Shown here: positions 1 through 8,206 of the stretch, one piece after another
Layout: each line of letters begins with the position of its first letter
How positions within the stretch are numbered: the stretch's first letter is position 1
Source of the DNA: Thiomicrospira sp. WB1
Lineage (GTDB): Bacteria; Pseudomonadota; Gammaproteobacteria; Thiomicrospirales; Thiomicrospiraceae
Assembly (NCBI RefSeq): GCF_001507535.1
Contig: NZ_LQBN01000001.1
Span: 744,001 to 808,000, forward strand
Length of the DNA: 64,000 nt
Direction of reading: 5' to 3'
Position numbers and translations under genes: made by a program
The notes under the pieces: generated by a model
The model's input: the letters and a program-made list of their open reading frames with translations, nothing else
Told to the model about the DNA's origin: nothing
Database searches by the model: none

Positions 1-1253
1 CGGAGGTGAAACCGGACTTTGTGAAGGTCGACAAGCATTTTATTGCCGGCATTGATCGCCAGGCCGACAAGTACCGTTTTATGGAAACCATCCTGACGCT
101 GGCCAAGAGCTTGGGCACCAAGGTCATCGCTGAGGGCGTGGAACGGGAATCAGAGTTGCGCATGCTGGAGAAGCTGGGGGTGGACCTGATTCAGGGGTAT
201 TTGCTCAAACGCCCGGCGCCTTCGGCGTCGATGGTGCTGGACTATGAGCTGACCCCACAGGTTGCCGGGCAGAGCGGCCCGACTGAGGCGGTCAAGCTGG
301 TGTGCAAACAGGCCGACCCCATGCCGCCGACCCTTTCGGTGCAGGCCATGACCGAACGCATGCTCAAAGATCAGCAACTGGAGTTTGTGCCCATCGTGGA
401 CCAAGGCATTGTGCGCGGCATCGTCTGGCGACGCGAGCTGATGGATGTCATGGCCCGTCCGTTCGGCCATGATCTGCACACGCGCAAAAAAATCACCCGG
501 TTTATGGATCCGGATCCGTTGGTGTTTGATGCCAATACGCCTCTGGTAGAGGTCAGTCGCACCATCACCGAGCAGGGCAATAACGAGCGTGGCCACTTTA
601 TCATCACCGAAGAAGGGTTTTATCAGGGCTGTGGTTCGTTTATGGAGGTACTTCGGGTGATGACGGACCTGAAGGTGGCCAGTGCCCGTTATGCCAACCC
701 GCTTTCCGGCCTGCCGGGCAATGTCCCGATTCAGAATTGCATTCAGGACCACCTGGATCAGGATCGGCCGTTTACCGTCATGTATGTGGACGTGGATAAT
801 TTCAAACCTTACAACGACTATTACAGTTTTGAACAGGGCGATCAGGTGATCAGTGAAGTGGCCAAAGTGCTTCACTCCGCTGTCGGGCTGAAGCAAGCGT
901 TTATCGGCCATGTCGGGGGCGACGATTTTGTGGTGGTCACGCAGGACGATGATTACCAGGTCATTTGTGACAACATTCTCAGTGGTTTTTCCGAAGCGGT
1001 GGCACAGTTTTACACCGAAACCGATCGTCAGCGAGGCGGTATCGTCGCTCAGAGCCGGGAAGGCGAGGAGCGGTTTTTCCCGATGATGAGTCTGTCGATC
1101 GGGGTGTTGCTGGTGGCCCCCGGTCAGTTTGACCACACTCAAAAACTGTCGTCGTGCGCCACGCGTGCCAAAAAAGGGGCCAAGGCCCAAGGTGGCAACA
1201 CGTATTTTGTTGCCGATTCGCGTTTGCTGCAGGCGAGTCCGGTGACGCCTTGA
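1..1253 (+). CDS. EAL-CBS-GGDEF c-di-GMP signalling protein, 5' end cut by window edge
   Basis: Only the C-terminal 417 or so codons are present; the frame is open to the left edge, so the first in-frame GTG at 6 is not the true start. The visible protein begins in the second half of an EAL phosphodiesterase domain (KVDKHF, IAEGVE, then LIQGYLLKRP, roughly residues 1-75). A CBS-type pair follows at about 100-215 and a GGDEF-like domain at about 235-405. The signature loop reads GGDDF instead of GG(D/E)EF, and I see no RxxD inhibitory site just before it. By family knowledge this module makes or degrades cyclic di-GMP; I infer that the GGDEF part may be regulatory and not a cyclase. The EAL catalytic residues lie outside the window. 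The CBS pair suggests adenine-nucleotide sensing (inference). Confidence 0.9.
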   Translation, partial: EVKPDFVKVDKHFIAGIDRQADKYRFMETILTLAKSLGTKVIAEGVERESELRMLEKLGVDLIQGYLLKRPAPSASMVLDYELTPQVAGQSGPTEAVKLVCKQADPMPPTLSVQAMTERMLKDQQLEFVPIVDQGIVRGIVWRRELMDVMARPFGHDLHTRKKITRFMDPDPLVFDANTPLVEVSRTITEQGNNERGHFIITEEGFYQGCGSFMEVLRVMTDLKVASARYANPLSGLPGNVPIQNCIQDHLDQDRPFTVMYVDVDNFKPYNDYYSFEQGDQVISEVAKVLHSAVGLKQAFIGHVGGDDFVVVTQDDDYQVICDNILSGFSEAVAQFYTETDRQRGGIVAQSREGEERFFPMMSLSIGVLLVAPGQFDHTQKLSSCATRAKKGAKAQGGNTYFVADSRLLQASPVTP

Positions 1254-1299
1254 ATGGGGCGTGATTAAGCGGTCGTCCGAGCTTGTGTTTTGATTTTGC

Positions 1300-1327
1300 T
1301 TGCATTTATGGGGTTGCACGTTAAAAT
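1300..1327 (+). promoter_or_regulatory. Candidate sigma-70 promoter for purEK
   Basis: TTGCAT at 1300-1305 and TAAAAT at 1322-1327 are separated by 16 bp, about 30 bp upstream of the purE start. This is a match by eye. I see no PurR-like operator. Confidence 0.4.
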
Positions 1328-1357
1328 ACACGGTTTTTTAACGAAAAGGTCCGTGTT

Positions 1358-1876
1358 ATGACAGCGACGACTTCTGCCTCAACGGCGGTCAAAGTGGGCG
1401 TGATCATGGGGTCCAAATCGGATTGGCCCACCATGACCCAGGCGGCTGAAATGCTGGAGAATCTGGGTGTGCCCTATGAGGTGAAAGTGGTGTCCGCACA
1501 CCGCACGCCTGACTTGATGTTTGAGTACGCCGAGCAGGCCGAAGTGCGCGGGCTGAAAGTCATCATTGCCGGTGCCGGCGGCGCGGCTCATCTGCCCGGC
1601 ATGGTCGCTGCCAAAACCCTGATCCCGGTGTTGGGCGTACCGGTTCAGTCCCGCGCTCTGAGCGGTCAGGATTCGCTGCTGTCCATTGCCCAGATGCCTG
1701 GCGGCATTCCGGTGGGCACGCTGGCCATTGGTGAGGCCGGGGCCAAAAACGCGGGCCTGCTGGCGGCGCAGATTGTTGCCAATCACGATCCGGCGGTGCG
1801 AGAGGCATTGCATCGTTTTCGAGATGACCAGACTCAGACCGTTCTGGACTGCCCTGACCCGCGCGACGCCGACTAA
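1358..1876 (+). CDS. purE: N5-carboxyaminoimidazole ribonucleotide mutase (PurE, class I)
   Basis: PurE converts N5-CAIR to CAIR in de novo purine synthesis, using the product of PurK. The 172-residue length fits class I PurE. Family motifs are present: GSKSD at 18-22, SAHRTP at 46-51 and GGAAHLPGM at 74-82, which line the active site. The ATG at 1358 follows an AAGG element about 10 bp upstream. purK starts 24 bp after the stop on the same strand, so the two are almost certainly cotranscribed as the classical purEK pair. The N-terminal 10 residues (Thr/Ser/Ala-rich) precede the conserved core and are probably a disordered tail. Confidence 0.96.
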   Translation: MTATTSASTAVKVGVIMGSKSDWPTMTQAAEMLENLGVPYEVKVVSAHRTPDLMFEYAEQAEVRGLKVIIAGAGGAAHLPGMVAAKTLIPVLGVPVQSRALSGQDSLLSIAQMPGGIPVGTLAIGEAGAKNAGLLAAQIVANHDPAVREALHRFRDDQTQTVLDCPDPRDAD

Positions 1877-1900
1877 ATTCTCAGCAGCAAGGCTTTTTTC

Positions 1901-3025
1901 ATGACCGCATCTGACGACACTTCCGCGTTTGAATCCAAAACCATTGGCGTGCTCGGCGCCGGGCAACTGGGGCGAATGATGGCACTGGCGGGTTACCCGC
2001 TGGGCCAGCGGTTTGCGTTTTTGGGTCAGTCCGAGGTCGAGCCGTCAGCGCCGTTGGGCGCGTTTTATAACGCTCAGGAAAACCCCGACGCCTGGCAGGC
2101 GCTTGCGACCGAATGCGATGTGATCACCTATGAAAGTGAAAACACCTCGGTGGAATGGGTGCGCGAGATCGCCCGAACCACGCCGGTGTATCCAAGCGAG
2201 CGTTCCTTGTATGCCAGTCAGGATCGGGGGCGCGAAAAAGCCCTGTTTGAACAGCTGGGCATTCCGTGCGCGCCTTATCGTCTGGTCAACAGTTTGGCGG
2301 ATCTGAAACAGGCCGTGGCCGAGCTGGGATTGCCCGCCATTTTAAAAACCACGCAGGAAGGTTATGACGGCAAAGGTCAAAAACGTCTGAAAACCGAAGA
2401 CCAAATTGACCAGGCCTGGTCAGAACTCGGGCACCAGCCGTTGATTCTGGAAGGTTTTGTGGATTTTCAGCGAGAGTTGTCATTGGTGGCGGTACGCAAT
2501 GGCGATAACCAGCATGTGTACTACCCACTGGTGCAAAACGTGCATCACGAGGGCATTCTGCGTTACACCATTGCCCCGGCTCGCAACGTATCCCAATCGG
2601 TTCAGGCGCAGGCCGAGCAGTATTTGACCGCTTTGCTGGATGAACTGGATCACGTCGGGGTTTTGACGCTGGAGCTGTTTGAAACCGCTGAGGGGCTGGT
2701 CGCCAATGAAATGGCCCCGCGCGTGCACAATTCCGGGCACTGGAGTCAGGACGGTGCGGTGACCAGCCAGTTTGAGAATCACGTGCGTGCCATCACCGGA
2801 TTGCCGTTGGGGGTGACCACGCCGCGTGCGCCCCTCTGTGCCATGGTGAATATCATTGGTGAGACCGGGCCCGTTGATCGAGTGCTGGCGCTGGACCATG
2901 CCAAACTGCACCTCTACAACAAGTCAGAGCGCCCCGGGCGCAAGCTTGGTCACATTAATCTCTGGGCCGATGACGAAGACGGCCTGTATCAAACACTGAA
3001 CGAACTCAAGCCATTTTTGCCATAA
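1901..3025 (+). CDS. purK: N5-carboxyaminoimidazole ribonucleotide synthase (PurK)
   Basis: ATP-grasp ligase that carboxylates AIR with bicarbonate and ATP to give N5-CAIR, the PurE substrate. The 374 residues carry GAGQLGRM at 19-26 (N-terminal nucleotide-binding-like fold), the central ATP-grasp with EGFVDFQREL, and the C-terminal HNSGHWS active-site segment typical of PurK. It lies 24 bp downstream of purE. Codons around 2409-2420 contain a copy of the window's repeated palindrome, read in frame as Asp-Gln-Ala-Trp. Its 3' end overlaps the convergent nnr gene by 20 bp. Confidence 0.95.
   Translation: MTASDDTSAFESKTIGVLGAGQLGRMMALAGYPLGQRFAFLGQSEVEPSAPLGAFYNAQENPDAWQALATECDVITYESENTSVEWVREIARTTPVYPSERSLYASQDRGREKALFEQLGIPCAPYRLVNSLADLKQAVAELGLPAILKTTQEGYDGKGQKRLKTEDQIDQAWSELGHQPLILEGFVDFQRELSLVAVRNGDNQHVYYPLVQNVHHEGILRYTIAPARNVSQSVQAQAEQYLTALLDELDHVGVLTLELFETAEGLVANEMAPRVHNSGHWSQDGAVTSQFENHVRAITGLPLGVTTPRAPLCAMVNIIGETGPVDRVLALDHAKLHLYNKSERPGRKLGHINLWADDEDGLYQTLNELKPFLP
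2409..2420. repeat. Copy of the ACCAGGCCTGGT palindrome (inside purK)
   Basis: Exact 12-bp copy of the dispersed palindrome, in the purK reading frame as D-Q-A-W. It is flanked on the left by ATTG, as in several other copies. Confidence 0.9.
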
Positions 3026-4472
3026 GCGTGCGGATGCGCGCGGGCAATTCGGAGGGCAGTACGCCGCGCAGGCCGTGTTGCTGACAGAGCAGATCCCCTG
3101 CCGCTGCGTGCAGCCACACACTGAGACAAGCCGCTTCAAACGCTGGCATGCCTTGTGCCAGCCAACCGGTGATCAAGCCAGTCAGGACATCCCCCATCCC
3201 GCCTCGGGCCATGCCCGGATTGCCCGCGGTACAGACCTCACACTGATGACCGTCGTAAATCAAGGTTCCAGGGCCTTTGAGTACAATCACGCCACCGTAT
3301 TGCTGTTGAAGCGCCTTGACCGCCGTCAGTCGGTCTTGCTGGATGTGTGCGGCGTCGGTGCCCAGCAATCGGGCCGCTTCGCCCGGATGCGGGGTCAGCA
3401 CCCAATCGTTGCGGTGGCGGGGGGCCTTCGCCAGCCAGTTCAGCGCATCGGCATCCAATACTTTGGGCACATTCACTGACCCGGCCTGGTCAACCAGACG
3501 TTGGCCCCAATCGTCCTGGCCCAGTCCCGGTCCCATGCCCAGTGCGTTCGCCGACGCGGTTAATTGGGGCAAGGCGCTTTCGTCATACACCATCCATTCG
3601 GGCTGCGATGCGCCCAGGGTTTGCGCGTGTTCAGAGCGGGTGATTAATTTGACCAGGCCTGCCCCGCTGTGGAGACAGGCGGTGGCCGCCATGTGCAAAG
3701 CGCCGGTCATGGCGGTGTTGCCACCGAGCAGCCAGGCGGTGCCGGCGCTGCCTTTGTGACTGGCAAGCGGGCGCTCAGGGCGGCGCTGCCACCAGTAAGC
3801 CAGGCTGTGGGAGTGGGCCAGAGGGGTGGCACTGTCCCAGCTGTCTGCAGGCAGGTGTAAGTCAGCATAGACGACGTCGCCGGCGGTGTCGGGTCCCTGG
3901 TTTTGGGTCAGGCCCAGTTTGCGGGTAATGAAGGTGATGGTGGCATCGGCCTGGATGGCCTGGCCGAGTACGGCCCCCGTGTCGGCGTGCAGACCGCTGG
4001 GTAAATCCAGAGCCAGTACTGGTTTGTTCGATTGGTTGATGGGCTCAAACAGGGCGCTCAATGCCGGTTTGACCGTTTGGGTGAGGCCTGTGCCGAGAAT
4101 CGCGTCGATTAGTACATCGGCCTCATTCAGCAAATCCGGGTGAAACGGTTCCGGGGCGATGCCGAGTTCGGTCAGTTCCTGCAGTGCTGTGGCTGCTTCA
4201 TTCTGATAGCGATCCGCTTGCGCAAACAGCGCCACACGCACGTCATAGCCCTGCAGAGCGGCGTATTGCGCCAGAATGAAACCATCTCCGCCATTGTTGC
4301 CGCCGCCGCACAATATCAGCAGGCGGCGCGGTGCGGGCCAGCGTTGTTTGAGGTATTCGGTGGCGGCCATGCCGGCACGTTTCATCAGGGTGATGCCGGG
4401 GTACCCACCTTGCTCGATCAGGTGTCGGTCCAGTGTGCGGCTTTGTTCTGCCGAATAATAAGCCTTCGCCAT
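3006..4472 (-). CDS. nnr: Bifunctional NAD(P)HX epimerase / ADP-dependent dehydratase (Nnr)
   Basis: Metabolite-repair enzyme for hydrated NAD(P)H. The N-terminal half (about 1-215) is a YjeF_N epimerase with a Gly-rich CGGGNNGGDGF loop. The C-terminal half is a ribokinase-like dehydratase with TPHPGEAARLLG and GGMGDVLTG, whose Asp is the expected catalytic base. I place the start at the ATG at 4472 (488 aa) because GGGAGGGA sits just upstream; the frame runs 25 codons further with no ribosome-binding site. It lies 22 bp downstream of uppP on the same strand and converges with purK. In Enterobacteria this gene usually precedes tsaE; here it does not. Confidence 0.94.
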   Translation of the reverse strand: MAKAYYSAEQSRTLDRHLIEQGGYPGITLMKRAGMAATEYLKQRWPAPRRLLILCGGGNNGGDGFILAQYAALQGYDVRVALFAQADRYQNEAATALQELTELGIAPEPFHPDLLNEADVLIDAILGTGLTQTVKPALSALFEPINQSNKPVLALDLPSGLHADTGAVLGQAIQADATITFITRKLGLTQNQGPDTAGDVVYADLHLPADSWDSATPLAHSHSLAYWWQRRPERPLASHKGSAGTAWLLGGNTAMTGALHMAATACLHSGAGLVKLITRSEHAQTLGASQPEWMVYDESALPQLTASANALGMGPGLGQDDWGQRLVDQAGSVNVPKVLDADALNWLAKAPRHRNDWVLTPHPGEAARLLGTDAAHIQQDRLTAVKALQQQYGGVIVLKGPGTLIYDGHQCEVCTAGNPGMARGGMGDVLTGLITGWLAQGMPAFEAACLSVWLHAAAGDLLCQQHGLRGVLPSELPARIRTLMAKMA

Positions 4473-4494
4473 GGTTCCCTCCCGCAAACGATCT

Positions 4495-5304
4495 TTACAA
4501 GAATACCCATAGTAGCACGGCGCCCAGTGCAAAACGATACCAGGCAAAAGGCGCCATACCCAGACGCTGAATCCATTTCAGGAACAGGGCGATTACCACC
4601 CAGGCGGTGACCGCGGAAATCACCAGTCCGCCCAGCAGGGCGTTCCATTGGATGGCGCCCTCATAAGCGAGCAAATCCAGCAGTTTGAGCAAGCCTGCCC
4701 CGGCGATGATTGGAATCGACAGCAAAAAGGAAAAGCGTGCCGCCGCTTCTCGCGTGAGGCCGATCAGCAGGCCTGCGGTCATGGTGATGCCGGAACGGGA
4801 CGTGCCGGGAATCAGGGCCAGTGCTTGAGCAAAGCCCAGAATGGCGATGTCCCGATACGAAAGGGTGTGCTCATCCCGGTTCTGGCGTCCGCGGACGTCT
4901 GCCCACCAAAGCAGAGCGCCGAAACCGATGGTGGTGGTGGCAATCAAAATGGGGTTGCGCAGCGCGGCCTCCCAGCCCTGATTGATCAGCAGACCCAGTG
5001 CTACCGCAGGAAGGGTGGCCCAAATCACGGCCCAGGCCAGGCGGCTGTTGGTGGTGGCTTGGCGGGTGATGAGGGAGCAGGTCCAGTCTCGTGTCATGAG
5101 GGCGACGTCGCGACGAAAGTAGGTCAGCACCGCCAGCAGAGTGCCCAGATGCACCGCCACATCAAACGCCAGTCCCTGATCGGGCCAGCCCAGTAATTGT
5201 GGCAGCAGGATCAGGTGGCCGGAACTGGAAATGGGAAGAAATTCGGTCAGTCCCTGGATGAAGGCCAGAAAAGTGATTTGCAGCCAGTCGAGCGTCGGGT
5301 CCAT
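4495..5304 (-). CDS. uppP: Undecaprenyl-diphosphate phosphatase (UppP/BacA)
   Basis: Integral membrane phosphatase that recycles C55-PP to the C55-P carrier for peptidoglycan and LPS sugars, and can confer bacitracin resistance. The 269-residue protein has the two family signatures: QGLTEFLPISSSGH near the N terminus (catalytic Glu about 21) and PGTSRSG in the middle, with several hydrophobic helices between and after. I use the ATG at 5304 and not the in-frame TTG at 5310, because AAAGGA lies 7 bp before the ATG. nnr follows after 22 bp, so the two probably form one transcript. A palindrome copy sits in the leader at 5322. Confidence 0.95.
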   Translation of the reverse strand: MDPTLDWLQITFLAFIQGLTEFLPISSSGHLILLPQLLGWPDQGLAFDVAVHLGTLLAVLTYFRRDVALMTRDWTCSLITRQATTNSRLAWAVIWATLPAVALGLLINQGWEAALRNPILIATTTIGFGALLWWADVRGRQNRDEHTLSYRDIAILGFAQALALIPGTSRSGITMTAGLLIGLTREAAARFSFLLSIPIIAGAGLLKLLDLLAYEGAIQWNALLGGLVISAVTAWVVIALFLKWIQRLGMAPFAWYRFALGAVLLWVFL

Positions 5305-5321
5305 GATCAATGTCCTTTTTA

Positions 5322-5333
5322 ACCAGGCCTGGT
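5322..5333. repeat. Copy of the ACCAGGCCTGGT palindrome (intergenic)
   Basis: Exact copy, with TTTTTA on the left and AAGAAA on the right. It lies between the midA stop and the uppP start. Confidence 0.9.
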
Positions 5334-5345
5334 AAGAAAGCCGGT

Positions 5346-6560
5346 TTAGAGTTGGTGGCGCAAATCGCGAAATTCAAAGCCGACCAGCGGTTGGTCCAGG
5401 TCTTTGCTCAGTGCCATGACTTTAAAGGTTTCGCCCATTTCATCGGGCAGAGTCAGGGTTTTGATCTGCTGGGCCAGTTTCAGCTGTTCGGTGACTTCGG
5501 CGTCGGGCTGATGCGCGAGGTCCATCAGGCCGCTGCTCATCAAAAAGTGGGCCTGCGTGGTGTAGCCGGCGATTTTAAAACCGGCGCTGAAGGCGTTCTC
5601 GGCCACGGCGGTAAAGTCAACGTGGGCGGTGATGTCCTGCAGGCCAGGGTAAAAGAACGGATCACTGTGCGCCAGATGCTGGTAATGGCAGCGCAGTGTG
5701 CCCATGTGACGAGCGGGCTGATAGTATTCCTGGCGCGGATAGCCGTAATCGACCAACAGCACCAGCCCGCGTGTCAGACTCTCGCTCAAACTCTGCAACC
5801 ATGGATAAAGATTGAGATTGACCTCGGTGTCGTAGCCACGCTCGCTGACTGAGCCCAGGCTTTGCAGTAGCTGATTGCTGATGCGTTGCAACTCGGGTTC
5901 GACAATGGGTTCGTAGGTCCATTCCAGAGCCTCATGCGCCTCGTTATAATAAACGTACGCCCGCAAGGTCTGCTCGGGCTCCAGGCGCAGGCGCTCAAAT
6001 GGCATGGCATCCAGCACCTCGTTGGCCAGTACCACGGCTTCCAGTGGTGTTTTAGGCAGCTCAGAGAGCCATTCGACCTTGTTGGCCAGGTGAGCCGGGA
6101 GGCTGTTGAGCAGGGTTTGCTGTCGGTCTCTGAGGTCGGCGCTCAGTTCAAGGATGTAATAGCGTTGCAGGCGCTCGGCCTGACCGGCTTCGTCCAGCGC
6201 CAGCAACAGGTCTCTGGCCATGGTGCCGCGCCCGGCGCCGAATTCGATCACATTCGGGGTGGTCAGCAGGCTTAAGCCCTGCGCAACCTGGCGGGCCAGG
6301 CATTGCGAGAATAAGGGGCTGATTTCGGGCGCGGTGACAAAGTCGCCGCCGCGCCCGATTTTGGGCAAGCCGCTGGTGTAGTAGCCCAGTCCCGGCGTGT
6401 AAAGCGCCATTTGCATGTAGTCGCTGAACGGCAACTGGCCATGTCGCTTCAAACGCTGGCGGATTTTTTTGACCAGATCGGCGCTCTTTTGCTTGAGCTC
6501 GTCCGGTGGTTCAGGCAAACGGGCCCGTTGGCGGCTGGTGTGTTTGAGTTGCAGGGTCAT
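5346..6560 (-). CDS. SAM-dependent methyltransferase of the MidA/NDUFAF7 family
   Basis: A 404-residue class I methyltransferase of the COG1565 family. Visible motifs are SDYMQMALYTPGLGYY near the N terminus, a family signature, and IEFGAGRGTMARDLL, the SAM-binding loop. In eukaryotes the homologue NDUFAF7/MidA methylates an arginine of a complex I subunit; the bacterial substrate is not established. The ATG at 6560 is chosen because an AGAGG element precedes it and homologous sequence begins after it; the open frame continues about 40 codons upstream. uppP follows about 40 bp downstream on the same strand. Confidence 0.85.
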   Translation of the reverse strand: MTLQLKHTSRQRARLPEPPDELKQKSADLVKKIRQRLKRHGQLPFSDYMQMALYTPGLGYYTSGLPKIGRGGDFVTAPEISPLFSQCLARQVAQGLSLLTTPNVIEFGAGRGTMARDLLLALDEAGQAERLQRYYILELSADLRDRQQTLLNSLPAHLANKVEWLSELPKTPLEAVVLANEVLDAMPFERLRLEPEQTLRAYVYYNEAHEALEWTYEPIVEPELQRISNQLLQSLGSVSERGYDTEVNLNLYPWLQSLSESLTRGLVLLVDYGYPRQEYYQPARHMGTLRCHYQHLAHSDPFFYPGLQDITAHVDFTAVAENAFSAGFKIAGYTTQAHFLMSSGLMDLAHQPDAEVTEQLKLAQQIKTLTLPDEMGETFKVMALSKDLDQPLVGFEFRDLRHQL

Positions 6561-6817
6561 GCGGCCTCTTGCTGTCAGGTGGCGTTTGCGAGGGCGGTCG
6601 GCCACGCGGCTGAAAACCGGGTAAAATACCTCAAGCTGTCGAGCCGGTGGGAACAGAGTGTGCCCATCGAATTTGGGCAATATTATAAAATGTCTGCCTG
6701 TCTCTGTGACGGGAATTGGTCAAAACGTGAGTAAAATGGCTTGAAAACCTGGCCCCATTGCAGACTGGTCATGTTCTTGCTTGTGGGTGTATGGTGGATA
6801 AATTAAATGGATAAGGC

Positions 6818-7282
6818 ATGAAAGTCGGGATTAGAAAGGTTCAGGAAAACGAGTGGCTGGTGCACATCGGGTTTGCCAACATGCATCTGGATCGGTTTTC
6901 GGTCGAGCTCTTGGCGATCACGCTTGAGCATGTACGAGCCCTTGAACATGGCGAAACCCATTCGATTCTGAACAGTTATGTGCAATTGGCGCTGCGCATC
7001 AAGGAACTGGATGACAAAGGCCTGCAACGACTGACTCGTGAGGTCGAAAGTCAGGATCTGCTCGAGCTGATGGTGCTGGCCCAGGACACAGACATGAACG
7101 AACGCATCCTGAAAAATCTGGGGAGCATGGTGGCCAAGCAGTTGCGCTCGGACCTGATCAAAGCCGACAGTGTCAGCGAGCGGGCCGGGAAAGAGGCGGT
7201 CAAACGGGTGATTGAAACCATGTTTGCGCTTGAAACCCAAGGCATCATTGAATTTTACAACGACACGACTCAGTATATTTAG
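6818..7282 (+). CDS. Stand-alone FliG_C-like protein, first of a tandem pair
   Basis: A 154-residue soluble protein whose C-terminal half (about 65-150) closely resembles the C-terminal domain of the flagellar switch protein FliG. It shows LDDKGLQRL, then ESQDLLELM, then ILKNL..MVAKQLRSDL and a final helix ending in ALETQG. The acidic pair DD that opens the torque helix in FliG is present. The N-terminal half is not recognised. No flagellar genes are nearby, and the protein lacks the FliG N and middle domains. The next gene encodes a paralogue 17 bp downstream. I infer a scaffolding or regulatory role, but function is unknown. Confidence 0.7.
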   Translation: MKVGIRKVQENEWLVHIGFANMHLDRFSVELLAITLEHVRALEHGETHSILNSYVQLALRIKELDDKGLQRLTREVESQDLLELMVLAQDTDMNERILKNLGSMVAKQLRSDLIKADSVSERAGKEAVKRVIETMFALETQGIIEFYNDTTQYI

Positions 7283-7299
7283 CGAGAAACGGAATCGAT

Positions 7300-7761
7300 A
7301 TGGAAGTCAACGCCAAACGTCTGGAAAGCGGTGAGTACAATCTCGACATGGGGCCGGTGTCGCTGACTCTGGAAGAGCCAGTACTGGAGCGGTTGTATGA
7401 CGTGATTCATGAACGTCTGCACCGGAGCGGCAAACAGGAAGCTGAAGCGCTGAACAAAAAACTCACAGCCTATCGGACCTTGTGTCGCAAGCTGGTGAGC
7501 GTGGACGATCGAATTCTGCAGAATCTGTTACCGCAATTGACACCCGAACAGACAGTGACCATGGTGCGTCTGGCCGGTGAGGAAATGTATCAGAAAGTAA
7601 TGCGTAACTTGTCGCGCCAGAACGCACAGCAGTATGAAGAAGACCACCACGATCTGAATAAAATCACCGTGCATCAGGCCATTCTTTATATGGAACAGAT
7701 CATGCCCCTGATCAAGCGCGCGGCGCAGGAACAGAAAAAACGCCAGGCGGAGCTGAACTGA
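7300..7761 (+). CDS. Stand-alone FliG_C-like protein, second of a tandem pair
   Basis: A 153-residue paralogue of the upstream gene. The shared module reads VDDRILQNL, a variable stretch, VMRNLSRQNAQQYEED and a C-terminal amphipathic helix. This matches the FliG C-terminal pattern, but more loosely than its neighbour. The N-terminal 60 residues are predicted helical and unrecognised; the last 15 are Lys/Gln-rich. The 17-bp spacing makes cotranscription with 6818-7282 likely. The pair probably arose by tandem duplication and has diverged strongly. It converges on folB, with only 8 bp between stops. Confidence 0.65.
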   Translation: MEVNAKRLESGEYNLDMGPVSLTLEEPVLERLYDVIHERLHRSGKQEAEALNKKLTAYRTLCRKLVSVDDRILQNLLPQLTPEQTVTMVRLAGEEMYQKVMRNLSRQNAQQYEEDHHDLNKITVHQAILYMEQIMPLIKRAAQEQKKRQAELN

Positions 7762-7769
7762 CGACGGGG

Positions 7770-8129
7770 CTATTCCCCTCGGTGGCGCTCAATGCTCAGG
7801 CCCACATTGCCCACATAAGGCACCGCGTGGGGTTTCATAAGTTTCATTTTTACCGATTGCGCCAGCGGATAACGGTCCAGCAATTGTTGGCACAACGTTT
7901 CTGCCAGCGTTTCAATCAATTCAAATCGGCTGGCTTGGGCCCACGCCAGTACATCATCGGTGATGGCTTTGTAATCCAGCGTTTGGGTCAGATCATCGCT
8001 TTGCCCCGCAGCGCTCAGGTCGCAACCTAAGTTCAAATCAATCTCAATCGGCTGTGGGGACTGTTTTTCCCAGTCGTGCACGCCAATCACGCACTGAGCG
8101 CGAATGCCCTCAATGTGAATCCAATCCAT
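7770..8129 (-). CDS. folB: Dihydroneopterin aldolase (FolB)
   Basis: Cleaves 7,8-dihydroneopterin to 6-hydroxymethyl-dihydropterin in folate synthesis. The 119-residue length is usual. Visible motifs are GVHDWE near residue 17-22, TLDYKAI in the middle with the family's catalytic-region Tyr, and LMKPHAVPY near the C terminus, where FolB/FolX carry KP. The start at 8129 follows GGAGATAAA at good spacing; the frame extends 11 codons upstream without support. Confidence 0.92.
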   Translation of the reverse strand: MDWIHIEGIRAQCVIGVHDWEKQSPQPIEIDLNLGCDLSAAGQSDDLTQTLDYKAITDDVLAWAQASRFELIETLAETLCQQLLDRYPLAQSVKMKLMKPHAVPYVGNVGLSIERHRGE

Positions 8130-8206
8130 TTTTATCTCCGGTTGTTTGTCAGATAACCTCATGTCTTGATCTTTGCACGCCTGCTCGAAACAAAACAGGC
8201 GAAATG

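Noticed and set aside
150-1331. 393-codon antisense ORF over the EAL-CBS-GGDEF gene
   Set aside because: Composition typical of a shadow frame; the plus strand has clear domain motifs.
3651-3664. Near-copy of the palindrome (ACCAGGCCTGCC) in nnr
   Set aside because: Two mismatches and no symmetry in the flanks; not counted as a family member.
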